DNA from: Pontederia crassipes
Lineage: Eukaryota; Streptophyta; Magnoliopsida; Commelinales; Pontederiaceae
Length of the DNA: 64,000 nucleotides
NCBI GenBank assembly: GCA_030549335.1
Contig: CM060195.1
Coordinates: 14,377,501-14,441,500 of the forward strand
Direction of reading: 5' to 3'
Shown piece after piece: positions 24,401-35,418 of the stretch; position 1 is the stretch's first letter, and each line of letters begins with the position of its first letter. The position numbers and the translations under genes were made by a program. Below the pieces are notes generated by a model. That model saw only the letters and a list, made by a program, of their open reading frames with translations. It was not told the DNA's origin and ran no database searches.

Positions 24401-24775
24401 TTATAATACTTAGAAGTCGAAGAATTCTAGTCTTCTTCAATAAATGTTTTGTCAACATTTCTGCTAGCATTGCATTTCGTATCATGTCCATATACAGATT
24501 GGTCGACTCGCCCATATTGGTATCTATGTTAACATCAACTATTGTCTCTTTATTCCATCTTAAGAACCAATTTGTGTATTTTAGTAAGAAACCATTGTAA
24601 TATAAATCCTTCTCCATTTCATATCTTACTTTCCGTTGATAACATTTGCATCCTATCTTACTTTAGCCACCTTAATAAATTCATCAACACCATCCTTATG
24701 TTCTTCTGTTATAACTCCATATTTATCTTTCCATTGACGAATCAAAGCTTTGCCATTTTTGTAATGCATAACTAG
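21500..24775 (-). pseudogene. CACTA transposase (TNP2/TNPD type) pseudogene
   Basis: Fragments in the right order on the minus strand. A transposase-associated domain start (24,775-24,640; WKDKYGVITEEHKDGVDEF). TNP2 N-terminal part (24,360-24,019; LMNLKSKFNMS, LPKNFYKCKRLIRDLGL). TNP2 core (23,640-23,250; ILFEKN, VCWFDCH, EALEQVN). A DUF4218-like region (22,776-22,471; FPPYFFEVMEHLLVHLPYE, KNKAKIEGSICEAY). A DUF4216-like end (about 22,030-21,770; VVVLKCRWFG). Many stops and frameshifts separate them, so no transposase can be made. A deletion removes the Cys part of the first domain, which B2 still has. Confidence 0.88.
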
Positions 24776-24780
24776 TTAAT

Positions 24781-25483
24781 CTTCTTGCTTATGGATAACA
24801 TTAATGCGTATGTCAATAAATTGTTAATGATAAATAAATTATCATATTCTGGTCTCTTTTTTTCAATATTCTCATTTTATTTACCAAGAATGTTGATCCA
24901 CATTCTTAGTAACTAAAATGAGAAAATGACCAAAAGAGATAAAAAATTTGATCAAAAAAATGATCAGTGTTTGACTTCAAGTTGAGTTTGATCCAAATTT
25001 ACTAGATTTTACCATTATTTGCCCCTAATATTTGAGACATAATTAAGAACAATATAGATTCTGATATATAGGATATAAGTGTCAACCATTTGTCTAGTGA
25101 GCTCAACTTTGAAATGATGTCTCGAAATAAAATTTCATAATGTCATTTAAAATGTTTTGAACTTCTTGCTTCCAATAAAATTAAAAGGACCTAAAAGAAA
25201 CATACATACAATTCGACATGTAAACACAATTTGACATTTTCAGAAGGCATGACAATGGAAAGATGCCATAAAATTAAAAAGATGATAAACTCACAATTTG
25301 ACATGTAAGCACATTTATCAAATGTTAAATAATTAGTTTCATCATGCTAACTAGGTATTATATTATAGAAATCATATTAGTTATAATTAAAAAAAGATTA
25401 TAAAAATTTCTAGATCATGTTACTTATAGTTTTAATTAAATATAAAAATGAATTCAATAAAAATAGGGACTTACTCTAAACGT
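24781..25483. other. AT-rich upstream region of CACTA B1 transposase
   Basis: No gene. It is colinear with 41,300-41,740 of B2 (both contain TATCATATTCTNGTCTCTTTTT and a following ACTAAAATGAGAA phrase), so it is element-specific intron or 5' region rather than host DNA. Confidence 0.65.
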
Positions 25484-26085
25484 CGGCGTGGTGAGGACGT
25501 CAGAGGAGGGCGGCGGCAGAGTTGGAGGAGGAGGAGGGCAGTGTCGAGGTCGTAGAAGGTCTAGGGCCTCATTAGGGTCAGGGTCAGAGGATGAGCAAGG
25601 AGGCATCAGGGTCAGAGGAGGGCGGTGTCGGGGTCGGGATCAAGGTCGAAGGAGGAGGGGGTGTCGGGGTGGGTCGGGGTCAGGGTCGCAGGAGGAGCAG
25701 GGTGGCGGTCAGGGTTGGAGGAGGGCGAAGGTCAGGGTACAACGTCGGAGGAGGGCAGCATTAGGGTCAAAGGAGGGCGGTGGTCAGGGTCGAAGAAGGA
25801 GGGAGGCGTCGGGGTTGGTGTCGGGGTTGGAGGAGGGTGAGGTCGGGGTCAGAGGAGGGCGGCAGTCTGGGTACGAGGTCAGAGGAGGGCCACGTCGAGG
25901 TCGGAGGAGGGCGGCAGTCAGGGTCAAGGTCCATTTCTTGGCGTTGGCGATGGCAGATGCCGGCGCAGTGAATCGTTGATATCAAGGTCCGTTGCTTGGG
26001 CGACGTCGGCGTCATCATCGGAGCTGTAGGCGTTGGTCGAGCGGGATAGACGATGCATAGTAAAATAGTAAAGAGGGGAGAAAGG
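25484..26085. repeat. GC-rich minisatellite block of CACTA B1
   Basis: Degenerate repeats around GGTCAGAGGAGGGCGGCNGTC, purine-rich on the plus strand (pyrimidine-rich on the transposase strand). It sits at the same position as the block at 41,750-42,425 in B2. Open frames through it on the plus strand reflect the lack of AT-rich stops. It may be a 5' untranslated or promoter segment of the transposase gene. Confidence 0.65.
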
Positions 26086-26163
26086 TAAGTTTTTAGTGCC
26101 GTAGAAACATGCAATGCTAATTCATCGCTAAAGAGTTGCCTAGCAATAAATTAAAAGAAATCG

Positions 26164-26168
26164 ATAGA
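26164..26168. repeat. Target site duplication ATAGA (left) of Athila-like copy 2
   Basis: Identical to 36,546-36,550 directly after the right LTR, giving a perfect 5-bp duplication. Confidence 0.92.
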
Positions 26169-27273
26169 TGATGCATGCTCAATTTTGTATATTATAACAC
26201 TTTAATAAGTTGAAAATTGAATGATCATGTATCAATTATCTTATTTTTCTTATAGAATATTATTCTCCTTTTTATTTTGTGATTTTTACAGCGCTTGTTG
26301 TGCAGGAGAAGAAAACGGACTGTGTTACGATGACATGGGCCATTTTTCATCATGCCACATCACTACCAACACGACCGGGGGAATTTTGTCACGTGCTAAT
26401 TAAAACGGTCCGTTTTGCCTTAACACGGACCGCATTAAATAATGACGAGAAGATTTCCCGGTGATTCCAGAAGATAACACGGCCCGTGTCATTGATGACA
26501 CGGTCCATGTTGACACTCAAATTATTGGTGACGGGCGACTATAAAATGACCTCTACTTCCATACCAAAGATAAGGGGGAGCTGAGAAGGAAATCATCCAT
26601 TTAGAGAGTCTTGTGGCTACTTTGTCTAGAGTCATATTTTAGAGTTTTATTTTCTTGCTCATCTTTTGTACTCTAAATTTCGGCTTTATAATGTTTAATT
26701 CTTCATCAATGGAGTAATCTTTCTTTGTTGGTTTTACGTTATTGAACTCCACTGTTATTTTGGTGAAAGATTATTTTCTGAATATGAATGTTCTATTTGA
26801 ATCGAATTTATTTTTAACATCTCATATCTCTCCCCTATCTACTCTGTGAGATTTAGAGGGGTGTGGAATTAGACTTACTCAGTTGAGGATTTGAGATGAA
26901 TCAAATCACTTATGTTTTAATCCTTAAATATTTGGAGAACGATTTGGTTAAACTTTCTTCAAATATTTAATTGATAAAACAGATAGGACATCTGGTTGAG
27001 TCCTAATTTATATTATTTCCATCAGATGTGATTTTCTTACTCGATTAACAGTGGAGGAATGCTTAGTAAAACTAACATTTCTTCTAATTGGTATTTCTTT
27101 TTCTTGGATCTATTTCTTGTTTCCTCTGATTATCTTCATAATTCATTTCTCTTAAAAGAATTTTCATCTAGTAAGAGTGAGAGATAAAGTCCTCGTGGGA
27201 TCGATATCTTTTTACTACTTGCGCGATCGGTATACTTGCTGAACATTTCTACTCTATAGAAAAGTACACATCA
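26169..27273 (+). repeat. 5' LTR of Athila-like copy 2 (1,105 bp)
   Basis: TGATGCATGCTC to AGTACACATCA. Near-identical to the right LTR. TATA box (CTATAAAATG) at 26,539-26,548. The palindrome ACACGGCCCGTGT is at 26,477-26,489. Confidence 0.94.
26540..26547 (+). promoter_or_regulatory. LTR TATA box (copy 2, 5' LTR)
   Basis: TATAAAAT, conserved in the right LTR at 35,808-35,815, about 370 bases into the LTR. Confidence 0.6.
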
Positions 27274-27279
27274 AGTTTT

Positions 27280-27297
27280 TGGTGTCGTTGCCGGGGA
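27280..27297 (+). other. Primer binding site, tRNA-Asp type
   Basis: TGGTGTCGTTGCCGGGGA, 16 of 18 matches to the complement of the plant tRNA-Asp 3' end, 6 bases after the LTR. This is typical of Athila/Tat elements. Confidence 0.88.
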
Positions 27298-27714
27298 CTT
27301 TTTTCATCTTTTTCTTACTACACATTACCATTTTTTCCCTCCTTTTCTTTTTCTGGTTTGTATTCTGCACAATCACACGGGCTGCTATTCAGGAAACAAC
27401 CCGTGTCATCACTTCTAAAACGGTTCGCGTTTTATGAAAACTGTCCGCATTTTTCTTTTTGCCATTTTAACCAAAGGCAACTTAAACACGATCTGCGTTC
27501 ACAATACACGGCCCGTATTTTGTAGCCATGCTTACGAACACGGTCCGTGTTTTTGTGTAGACAGCCCGTGTTCTTTCTGAATTATTTTCCTTTTTCTTTT
27601 TTTAGGACGACGAGTCTCGACCTTTTAAAAAAAATAAACTTTTTGAGCCATTTGATTTTCTTAATAATTATTTTAAATTGTTGTTGATTTAATCGCGCTC
27701 TGGACTTCGAGAAA
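27298..27714 (+). other. 5' leader of Athila-like copy 2
   Basis: About 420 bases before gag. It contains repeated CACGGNCCGTGT-type sites, for example ACACGGTCCGTGT at 27,538-27,550, and several decayed half-sites between 27,370 and 27,570. No reading frame. Confidence 0.6.
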
Positions 27715-29160
27715 ATGATAAAGAGACATAACACCAGAAGCTCGAAGGAACCACTTCTCTTCAATCCTGAAATAGAAAAATTTGCTAAACAACAAAGAAA
27801 AATCATAAGGATCAAAGAGATGGCAGAAAATCAACAACGACAACAACCAGGAAATCAAAATCCAAATATGAATTATCAGACGATGAGGGATTACACTATT
27901 GGTCAGATGAATCATGACCCATGGATCATAACTCTTCCCGATATCAACACCAATTTTCAAATACAACATGGCACCCTTCAAATGGTGCAAAATGACCAAT
28001 TTAGTGGCAATCAAGATGAAGATCCTTTTGGTCATGTTAGGAAACTTCTTCAATTATGTTCTACTTTTAAATTACATAATGTTTCTGATGATGCAGTTAT
28101 GTTAAGACTCTTTCCTTTCTCCTTGAGAGGGAAATCAACCACTTGGCCCCATACTCTACTTGGAGGAACCATCACAGACTGGAGAGAGATGCGACAATAA
28201 TTCATCAACAAATATTGTCCGCCCCAGAAAGCAGCTCGACTAATCTCTGATGTCAAAGCATTCTATCAACAAGACTCAGAAACCATGCATGAAGCATGGG
28301 AAAGGTTTAAGGAACTTGCATCTCATGTTCCTTATAATGTTCCACTTCATGAACAAATTCAATTCTTTTATAATGATGCTACTTTCATGGTACGAGATAA
28401 GATTGACACTTCTGCAGGAAGTTCCATGAATGAGATTTATAATATTATTAAAAATCTTGCTATGAATCATTGGCAAAATAACAGGAACAGAGAACCACCA
28501 CGAAAGACAAGTGTCTATCAGGTAGACGACAACACTCAACTTACGGCGCAAATAGAAGCCATGAATAAAAAATGGAGACATTGATGAGTCGCATCAATGA
28601 AAAGGCCCATGTTAAAGCTGTACAACAAACTTGTGAATTTTGTAGTGAAGGACACTCTATTTATGAATGCCCAATGGTCTCAAACTCTAACCCTTCCTCT
28701 TCCACTTCTTTTGAAAATGCTAATTATGTATCGAATAATAATTTTAGGAACAATCAAGGGGGCAATTATGGCACCTATGCGTTTGGGTTGAGAAATCAAC
28801 CCAACTACTCTTGGGTACACCATCGAGGTGCTCCACCACCAGGTTTTCAACCGTGCAACGATGACAAACTTCAGGCCGAACCAAAATCCAATATGGAAGA
28901 TGTATTGGCTAAGTTTATCAAAATGGTGGATACAAAAATTGCAAATCAAGAAGCCTCAATTCGCAACATAGAAAATCAGGTGGGACAATTAGCTAACATG
29001 ATTGCAGGTAGACAACCAGGTTCTCTTCCTAGCAATACAGAAAAGAAACCGAGAGAAGAAGCGAAGGCAATCAAATTGAGAAGTGATAAGGAGCTACCAG
29101 AACCAATACCAACTCAAACCCCAGATCAGCCATCTTCAGATCAACCTCCTACTTCATCAG
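27715..29160 (+). pseudogene. Gag, one stop and one frameshift (Athila-like copy 2)
   Basis: The frame from 27,715 is open to a single TAA at 28,198-28,200, continues in the same frame at 28,285-28,584, then shifts within an A-run at about 28,565-28,575 into the frame that stays open to 29,507. Gag core motifs: VMLRLFPFSLRGKSTTW, PPQKAARLISDVKAF, HEAWERFKELASHVP. A zinc-knuckle-like CEFCSEGHSIYEC follows at about 28,633-28,671, then coiled-coil-like sequence (NQEASIRNIENQVGQLANMI). The start at 27,715 is the first Met after the leader. Confidence 0.88.
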
Positions 29161-29507
29161 CCAAAAAGGAGGTTACAAAACACAAGATTCCTGCAAAATT
29201 TGGAAACTTGCCATATCCTCAAAAATATGGCGAGCTTAAGGATACTTCGGTGAAGCTCCAATTCGCGGATCAATCCATTAAGAAGCCTAAGGGCCTCTTA
29301 GAAGATGTTATTGTCAAAGTTGATAAATTTGCATTCCCAGCAAATTTCATCATCATGGATATGGATTCAGAAGCCAAAACACCCATCATGCTTGGCAGAC
29401 CATTTCTCGTTACTGGCAACACGTTGATAGGTGTAAAAAAGGGACATCTCACTCTGAAAGTGGAGAATGAAAAACTATGTTTTAATATTTCTGACTCTCT
29501 CAAATGA
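29161..29507 (+). pseudogene. Aspartic protease with active site deleted (Athila-like copy 2)
   Basis: The end of the frame opened at 28,572 carries the C-terminal half of the protease: VKLQFADQSIKKPKGLLEDVIVKVDKF, IIMDMDSEAKTPIMLGRPFLVT. The upstream text jumps from a proline-rich linker (LPYPQKYGELKDTSVKL) straight into this half. The segment that holds the D-L-G-A active site in copy 1 (about 5779-6951) is missing although the frame stays open. The product could not be a working protease. Confidence 0.8.
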
Positions 29508-29588
29508 CCTTTAGATTTATCATCTTGTTATTCTATTGATACCTTTGAAGATGATATTTTTGACGAATTTGAATAGGTAGTACCAGAG

Positions 29589-30713
29589 GTGATAATGAAT
29601 CCTTACACAATTATTGAAGAATCAATGGATAACACTGAAGAAGGAATTGACTTAGACGAAAAAGAGTCAATCCCTTTCAAGGAATCTATCTTGGAGAAGA
29701 TAGACATATCTCCTCCACCACCAAAACTAGAACTCAAGAGCTTGCCTACTCATCTCAAATATGCTTTTCTCGAAAAGAGTCATTTCCTCCGAATTAACTG
29801 ACATAATGGAAACCAAATTTTTACAGGTTCTCAGGAAAAACAAAAAAGCTATTGCTTGGTCCATCAATGATATCAAGGGAATATCACCATCAATATGTAT
29901 GCATAAGATTTTGATGGAAGAGAAAAGTAAACCAAGCGCCCAATTTCAGCGTAGGTTAAACCCAACTCTAAAAAAGGTAGTTAAGAAAGAAGTTATCAAA
30001 CTTCTCGATGCAGGTATCATTTATCCTATCTCTGATAGTCCATGGATTAGCCCCGTACAAATAGTACCAAAAAAAGGGGGCATCACTGTGATTACTAACA
30101 AGGAAAATGAGTTGGTACCTAGCAGAATAGTTATAGGTTGGCGTGTGTGTATCGACTATCGCAAACTCAACGAAGCAACATGCAAGGATCACTTTCCTTT
30201 ACCATTCATGGATCAAATGTTGGAACGAGTAGCAGGACATAGTTTTTATTATTTTCTAGATGATTATTCAGGATACAATTAGATTGTTGTGACACCTCAA
30301 GATCAGGAGAAAACAACCTTACTTGCCCGTACAGAACTTTCGCCTATCGAAGGATGCCCTTTGGACTCTGCAACGCACCGGCAACATTTCAAAGATGCAT
30401 GATGGCAATATTTGCTTATATGAATGAAAAGATTCTTGAAATCTTTATGGATGATTTCACTTTATATGGTAACTTATTTGATAATTGTCTTGAAAATTTA
30501 ACCTCGGTTTTGCAGCATTGTGAAGAAACAAATTTAGTACTAAACTGGGAAAAATTCCACTTCATGGTGCAGGAAGGTATTGTCTTGGGGCATAAGATTT
30601 CCGAAAAAGGAATCGAGGTAAATAGGGCCAAGGTGGATGTAATCGCAAATCTACCTCCTCCCACATCTGTAAAAAGTTGTCCGGAGCTTTTTGAGTCATG
30701 CTGGATTCTATAG
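29589..30713 (+). pseudogene. Reverse transcriptase, broken (Athila-like copy 2)
   Basis: Three pieces: 29,589-29,801 (acidic linker), 29,761-30,282 (N-terminal RT: DIKGISPSICMHKILME, VCIDYRKLN, YYFLDDYSGYN with the motif-A Asp), and 30,354-30,713 (MPFGLCNAPATFQRC, catalytic IFMDDFTLYG, connection region). A TAG near 30,280 and frame changes at about 29,790 and 30,320 separate them. Motifs match copy 1 closely. Confidence 0.88.
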
Positions 30714-31381
30714 ACGATTTATCAAGGATTTTTCCAAGATAGCCAAACCACTCATCAATCTTCTTGTCAAGGACACTAAGTTTCTTTTTTAATTTTGATT
30801 GTATATTTGCTTTTACGACATTAAAAGAGAAACTTACATCTGCTCCCATTGTTGTAGCCCCTAATTGGAGTCTTCCGTTCGAACTCATGTGTGACGCTAG
30901 TGATGGAACCATCAATGCTGTATTAGGGCAGAGGCGGGACAAAATTTTTTGAGTCATCTACTATGCTAGCCGAACTCTAACTCCAACACAGATGAATTAT
31001 GCCACAACGGAAAAAGAATTTTTAGCTGTCATTTTTGCTTTTGACAAATTCAGATCTTATAAAATCTGCTCACAAGTTGTGGTTTACACTGATCATGCAG
31101 CTATAAGACATCTCATGTCAAAAAAGGTAGCCAAACCTCAACTACTCAAGTGGATTCTTCCTTTAAAAGAATTTGACGTAGAGGTTAGAGTTAAGAAGGG
31201 GACCAAGAATGTCGTCGCTGATCATTTGTCTCATTTGGAAGTTTCTCCAATTGAGGAAACTGATATACTTGAAGAATTTTCGGATGAGAAAATATTTTTC
31301 ATCAATTCTTGTGATAAGGTAAAACTGATTGAGAAGTCACCTTGGTTTGCTGATTTTGAAAATTTTCTTGCAGGAAATTGA
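30714..31381 (+). pseudogene. RNase H, broken (Athila-like copy 2)
   Basis: Catalytic signatures are visible: LMCDAS (about 30,885), [19 protein letters not shown] (about 30,992), [10 protein letters not shown] (about 31,085) and [10 protein letters not shown] (about 31,210). The frame breaks at about 30,770-30,800 and a stop at about 30,950 interrupts it. It follows the RT connection region and precedes the integrase zinc finger, as in copy 1. Confidence 0.85.
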
Positions 31382-32480
31382 CTTCCTACAGGATGGACAT
31401 CACAACAAAAGAAAAAATTCTTTTCAGATGTGAAACATTACTTGTGGAAAGATCCATATCTTTTTAAGGTTTGTGCAGATCAAGTAATTAGACGTTGTGT
31501 CCCTGAGTCTGAATTCAAAAGCATTCTTACACATTGCCACACAAGGGAAGTTGGAGGCCACTACAATTGCAAAAATCTTGGAAAGTGGATTTTATTTGAC
31601 CACCATTTTTAAAGATGCGCAAGTTTTCTGTAAGTCATGTGATCAATGTCAAAGGACTGATAACTTCTCAAAACTTCATGAAATGCCCCAAAATAGTATG
31701 CTATATTGTGATATTTTTGATGTTTGGGAAATTGACTTTATGGGACCCTTCCCTAAGTCATTCCATAATGAATACATTTTGGTTGCTGTAGATTATGTAT
31801 CTAAGTGGGTAGAGGCGATTGCCTCTCCTACTAATGATGCAAAGGTGGTGGTCAAGTTTTTTTAAAAAAATATACTTACTAGATTTGGCCCACTCCATAT
31901 CACGCACAAACATGCGGTCAAGTTGAGATATCTAATAGGGAAATAAAACGCATTTTGGAAAAAATTGTGAATTCTTCTAGAAAGGATTGGTCTGTTAAAT
32001 TAGATGATGCTTTGTGGACCTATCGTACTGCTTTTAAAACTCCTATTGGAATGTCACCATATGGACTTGTGTTTGGTAAGGCATGTCATTTACCTGTTGA
32101 ACTAGAGCATAAAGCTTATTGGACTACTAAATTTCTTAATTTTGAGCCTATAGAAATAGGAAAGGAAAGGTTACTCAAGTTGAATGAACTAGAAGAACTC
32201 CGATAAGGAGCGCACAAAATATTGGCATGATCAACACATACAAACTAGGAGTTTTCAACCTGGTCAACAAGTTCTCCTATATGATAGTAGACTTAGACTT
32301 TTTCCAAGTAAACTTAAGTTCAGATGGACGGGCCCGTTCCTCATAGTCTCCTCATCACCTTTCGGAGTTATTGAAATTTGCACCATGGACAAAAAGCATC
32401 AATTCAAAGTCAATGGACAACGTCTTAAGAACTATATACATCACGAGAAAGTTGATTTTATTATCCTTATTGATCCATGA
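31382..32480 (+). pseudogene. Integrase with catalytic core partly deleted (Athila-like copy 2)
   Basis: The zinc-binding region is split over two frames (31,430-31,612 and 31,497-31,865: [11 protein letters not shown]). The core starts [14 protein letters not shown] with the first catalytic Asp, then [13 protein letters not shown]. At about 31,865-31,920 the sequence jumps to the PYHAQT-GQVE region, so the segment carrying the second Asp (SDGGSHF in copy 1) is gone. The C-terminal part resumes at 31,955-32,206 and, shifted, to about 32,480 (FRWTGPF, FKVNGQRLK). Confidence 0.87.
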
Positions 32481-33328
32481 GTATGACTAAGTAAAGACTA
32501 AAAATCATAACTATTCTATCTAAACTTTATTTTTTTTAAAAAATCACACTGCCCCGCGAGCCGTGTCCTCGTGACTAACCAATTTGCTCGTTGTGAAGAA
32601 TTTCAAAGAAACACGGACCGTATTTCCACAAAACGGGCCGTGTAGTGAGAACACATAAGTGCGGAACAGCTACCAAGCATTTAGTAACTCGGCCCGCTTT
32701 TCTACAACACGAGCCTTGTGCTCCTCGAAACCGTAATTAAGAAGTCAAACACGGACCGCGTGACTGTAAAACGGCCCGTGTTGCACTGGGATTCGCGAAA
32801 TCGCCACCTACCTGCAATTTACAACACGGCCCAAGTTGCTATAAGACGCCTCGCATTGGATCGTCCCCACACCCGTCTCCGATCATCTTCTTCGCCGCTG
32901 TCTGCATCCGCCTCCATCTGCACCAACCGAACCACCGCCTTCAATGCCGCACGACGACCTACGGCCGATTCCAACCATCACCGACATCGCCAGCTCCACC
33001 GTCTTCTTCTTCTTCTCGCCGCCATCCACGCCCGCCGCAGTCTGCATCCGCCTCCATCTGCACCGACCCAACCAACCGCCGGCTTCTTCTCCCAGCATCA
33101 CAAAGCCGACTTCTTCTCCCAGCTTCACGACGACCCCCATTCGTCGACGAACAAATCGACTTCTATCAAAAAAATTTTGGCGGTGAACTTGCAAAAAAAC
33201 GGACTGCGTTCACTAAACACAGACCGTTTTCTTCAAACTAACATGGACCATTTCTCTAAAATACGGTCTGTGTTGTCTTACAGTCACAAAATAGGCCATT
33301 TTTCTTTTACACGGTCCGTTTTCTCATC
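32481..33328 (+). other. Region between pol and downstream ORF, with GC-rich S/P/H/R-rich frame
   Basis: Many CACGGNCCGTGT-type sites (32,600-32,840 and 33,190-33,320) surround a GC-rich block at 32,860-33,175. A plus-strand frame (32,718-33,452, 244 codons) crosses it, but its composition follows the GC content and I recognise no domain. The block holds an imperfect repeat of about 138 bases: CTGCATCCGCCTCCATCTGC occurs at about 32,902 and again at about 33,042. Confidence 0.5.
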
Positions 33329-34503
33329 ATGGCAGTGCCACACACCGTGTCCATGGATTTTGAGGAGGTTGGTTTGGACGCCCCCGAGCGTACCATGGTA
33401 CCGAGGCATCCACACGTTGATTACAGAGATGGGGATCATGCCCGCACTTTGATGAGGCTTCGTCGAATGGAATCAGCGGCCACCAAATTTGCTTGCCCTT
33501 GTTTCATGCATGACACTAATATTACTAATGATATTTTGATTCTTTTTGGACGATAGGGATGGCAGAGTTTATACTGAAAAATTGACCAACATATGATCGA
33601 GTGGCTTTGGAATTTTTGAGTTCATTTCAGATGATGCACACAAGCTTTGCAGAAGAAGCGCCAGAGCAAATATTTTTTCAGGATGTACAACGATGACTAT
33701 ACCATTGGTATGTCTGAGTTCTGTGAATTTTATAGTTTGCTAGTAATTGAGAACACCCTTGACACCTCAGCTTTTGATGCTACATCTTTTTGGTTTGCTA
33801 TCACCGGTGAGAATACTCTTAACTTAGCTCGTACTAAAGCCAGTCAGATTTAGAATCCAGTATTTTGTTATGTGTATCGAATTTTGTCTAACATTATTTA
33901 TGGAAGATGAGACAGCGAATGAGCTATTAATGAAACAGAACTTCTCTTTTTATGGGCTATGGTTAAAAATGTGCAGATCAATATTGGAGCATATTTGGCT
34001 CACAACTTTGAAAAACATTCCAGGAAGAAGAAAGGGCGCATTGTCATCGGAGGTTTGATCACACCCATTGCACGCCACTTTAATTTATACTTAGAATGCA
34101 ATGTGGTAAAAATGCTTCATTCCTTGATCGAAGCAAGACAATTCATATGAGACTGATCATAGTGAGGAATAACATATTCTTCTTTACTTTTAGAGGCAGA
34201 ACTAATAAGATCCCATGTGCAAATCGGGTTAGAATTACACCTTTTGACAGGGCTAATTGGTTATACTTCCCACCTTTAGCCATTCCACTTGACGTCGAGG
34301 AACCACTTGAGGACGAGCCAGCACCCCAGCCATCACAAGATGGTGTAGGACCTTCACAACCTCCACAGACGACTCAGACAGTTTACCCACCGCCTCCTAC
34401 ATCAGCTCCTCCTTCTGCTACTTTTGACTTTTCTCCATGGCAGACACAGATAGATGTTATACGAACTGATCAGACACAGTATCATTTATTAGTGATGGAT
34501 TAA
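33329..34503 (+). pseudogene. Downstream ORF resembling Athila ORF-1 protein, broken
   Basis: Pieces at 33,329-33,556, 33,647-33,853, 33,870-34,150 and 34,096-34,503 read in order in shifting frames. Recognisable text: MYNDDYTIGMSEFCEFYSL, FWFAITGENTL, a CYVYRILSNIIYG-like stretch, GAYLAHNFEKHSRKKKG, and GGLITPIARHFNLYLE. It ends in a proline/glutamine-rich tail (PQPSQDGVGPSQPPQ). GGLITPIA preceded by a G-R-I-V-I stretch is typical of the plant Athila ORF-1 family (function unknown). Position after integrase supports the Athila assignment; copy 1 has no such ORF. Confidence 0.65.
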
Positions 34504-35418
34504 TTGAATCGCATGCAGGTTGCAGCCCAGGAGGATCAAGCACTACTTCATCGCCTTGTAGAGGATGTCGCCAGGATAGATCGAGATGTTCGTCAGATAG
34601 TCTGACACCACCAGATTCCTACAGATACAGTTGATAGCACCTTTGGACATCCACCTCCGCCACCTCCACCAGAGTTTGATTAGCAGGGTTGTGTCTTTCA
34701 CTTCTAATCTTTTGTTATGTCCTTTTGCTATTTTGATGTACGCAAACTCGTCCGACTTGATGAACTCTGAGACAGTGTTTCTTTCAAGTTCGGGGGTTGC
34801 GCATGCATTTCATGTTTCTTGCATCAACATAATTATCTATTTTTCCAAATTATGAAGAGAAAGATATCTCGCTCATCACTATTCATAGAGTTTTCCATAT
34901 TTCCTTGTTCTTAATCGACGATTTCAAGAACATGTCTTTGCTTATGAAATTCTTTATCAAAAGTTTTTTTTTCATTTATCGCCTTAGTATAGGGTTTTTG
35001 GATAAGAAGTTGGAGCTGATTTGAATTATTTTGCTTTGACGATCTTTATCTGTTAGTCTCTTCTAAATTTTTCGAAAGCAGTCTTTTTATTGAATAAATA
35101 TATATTGAGCGAAAAAAAACTTCTAAAAAGAAGTTAAATAAAATGTTTATCTCTGGCACATTAGTGTGTTTGGGCCATTAGATCCATTGGGGATTCTTGC
35201 CTGACGACCTAAGACCAACTGGTCTGGGATCTGTCGATCGAAAACCTATTACATGAACCACTTTGAGCAAGATGGAGGAAATGAAAAAAAAGATAGAGGT
35301 ACTTGGCGGTAAATGAAAAATAAACAATGAGAAGAGAAAAGTATTAGTATTTTGATGAAGATCATATCTTATCTTGAATCTTACTTGAGGACAAGTAAAT
35401 ATTCAAACTTGGGGATTG
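34504..35418 (+). other. 3' untranslated region of Athila-like copy 2 with two purine tracts
   Basis: Non-coding. The tract AAACTTGGGGATTGCG (35,405-35,420) directly precedes the right LTR. A related phrase, CAAGTTCGGGGGTTGCGCATGC at about 34,784, lies about 620 bases upstream and resembles tract plus LTR start. Confidence 0.65.

Noticed and set aside
25488..25979. 163-codon Gly/Arg-rich frame
   Set aside because: Lies in a minisatellite; overlapping frames are equally open and the counterpart in B2 does not conserve it.
33329..34503. Viral envelope gene after integrase
   Set aside because: No signal peptide, fusion peptide or convincing membrane anchor seen; motifs fit the Athila ORF-1 family instead.
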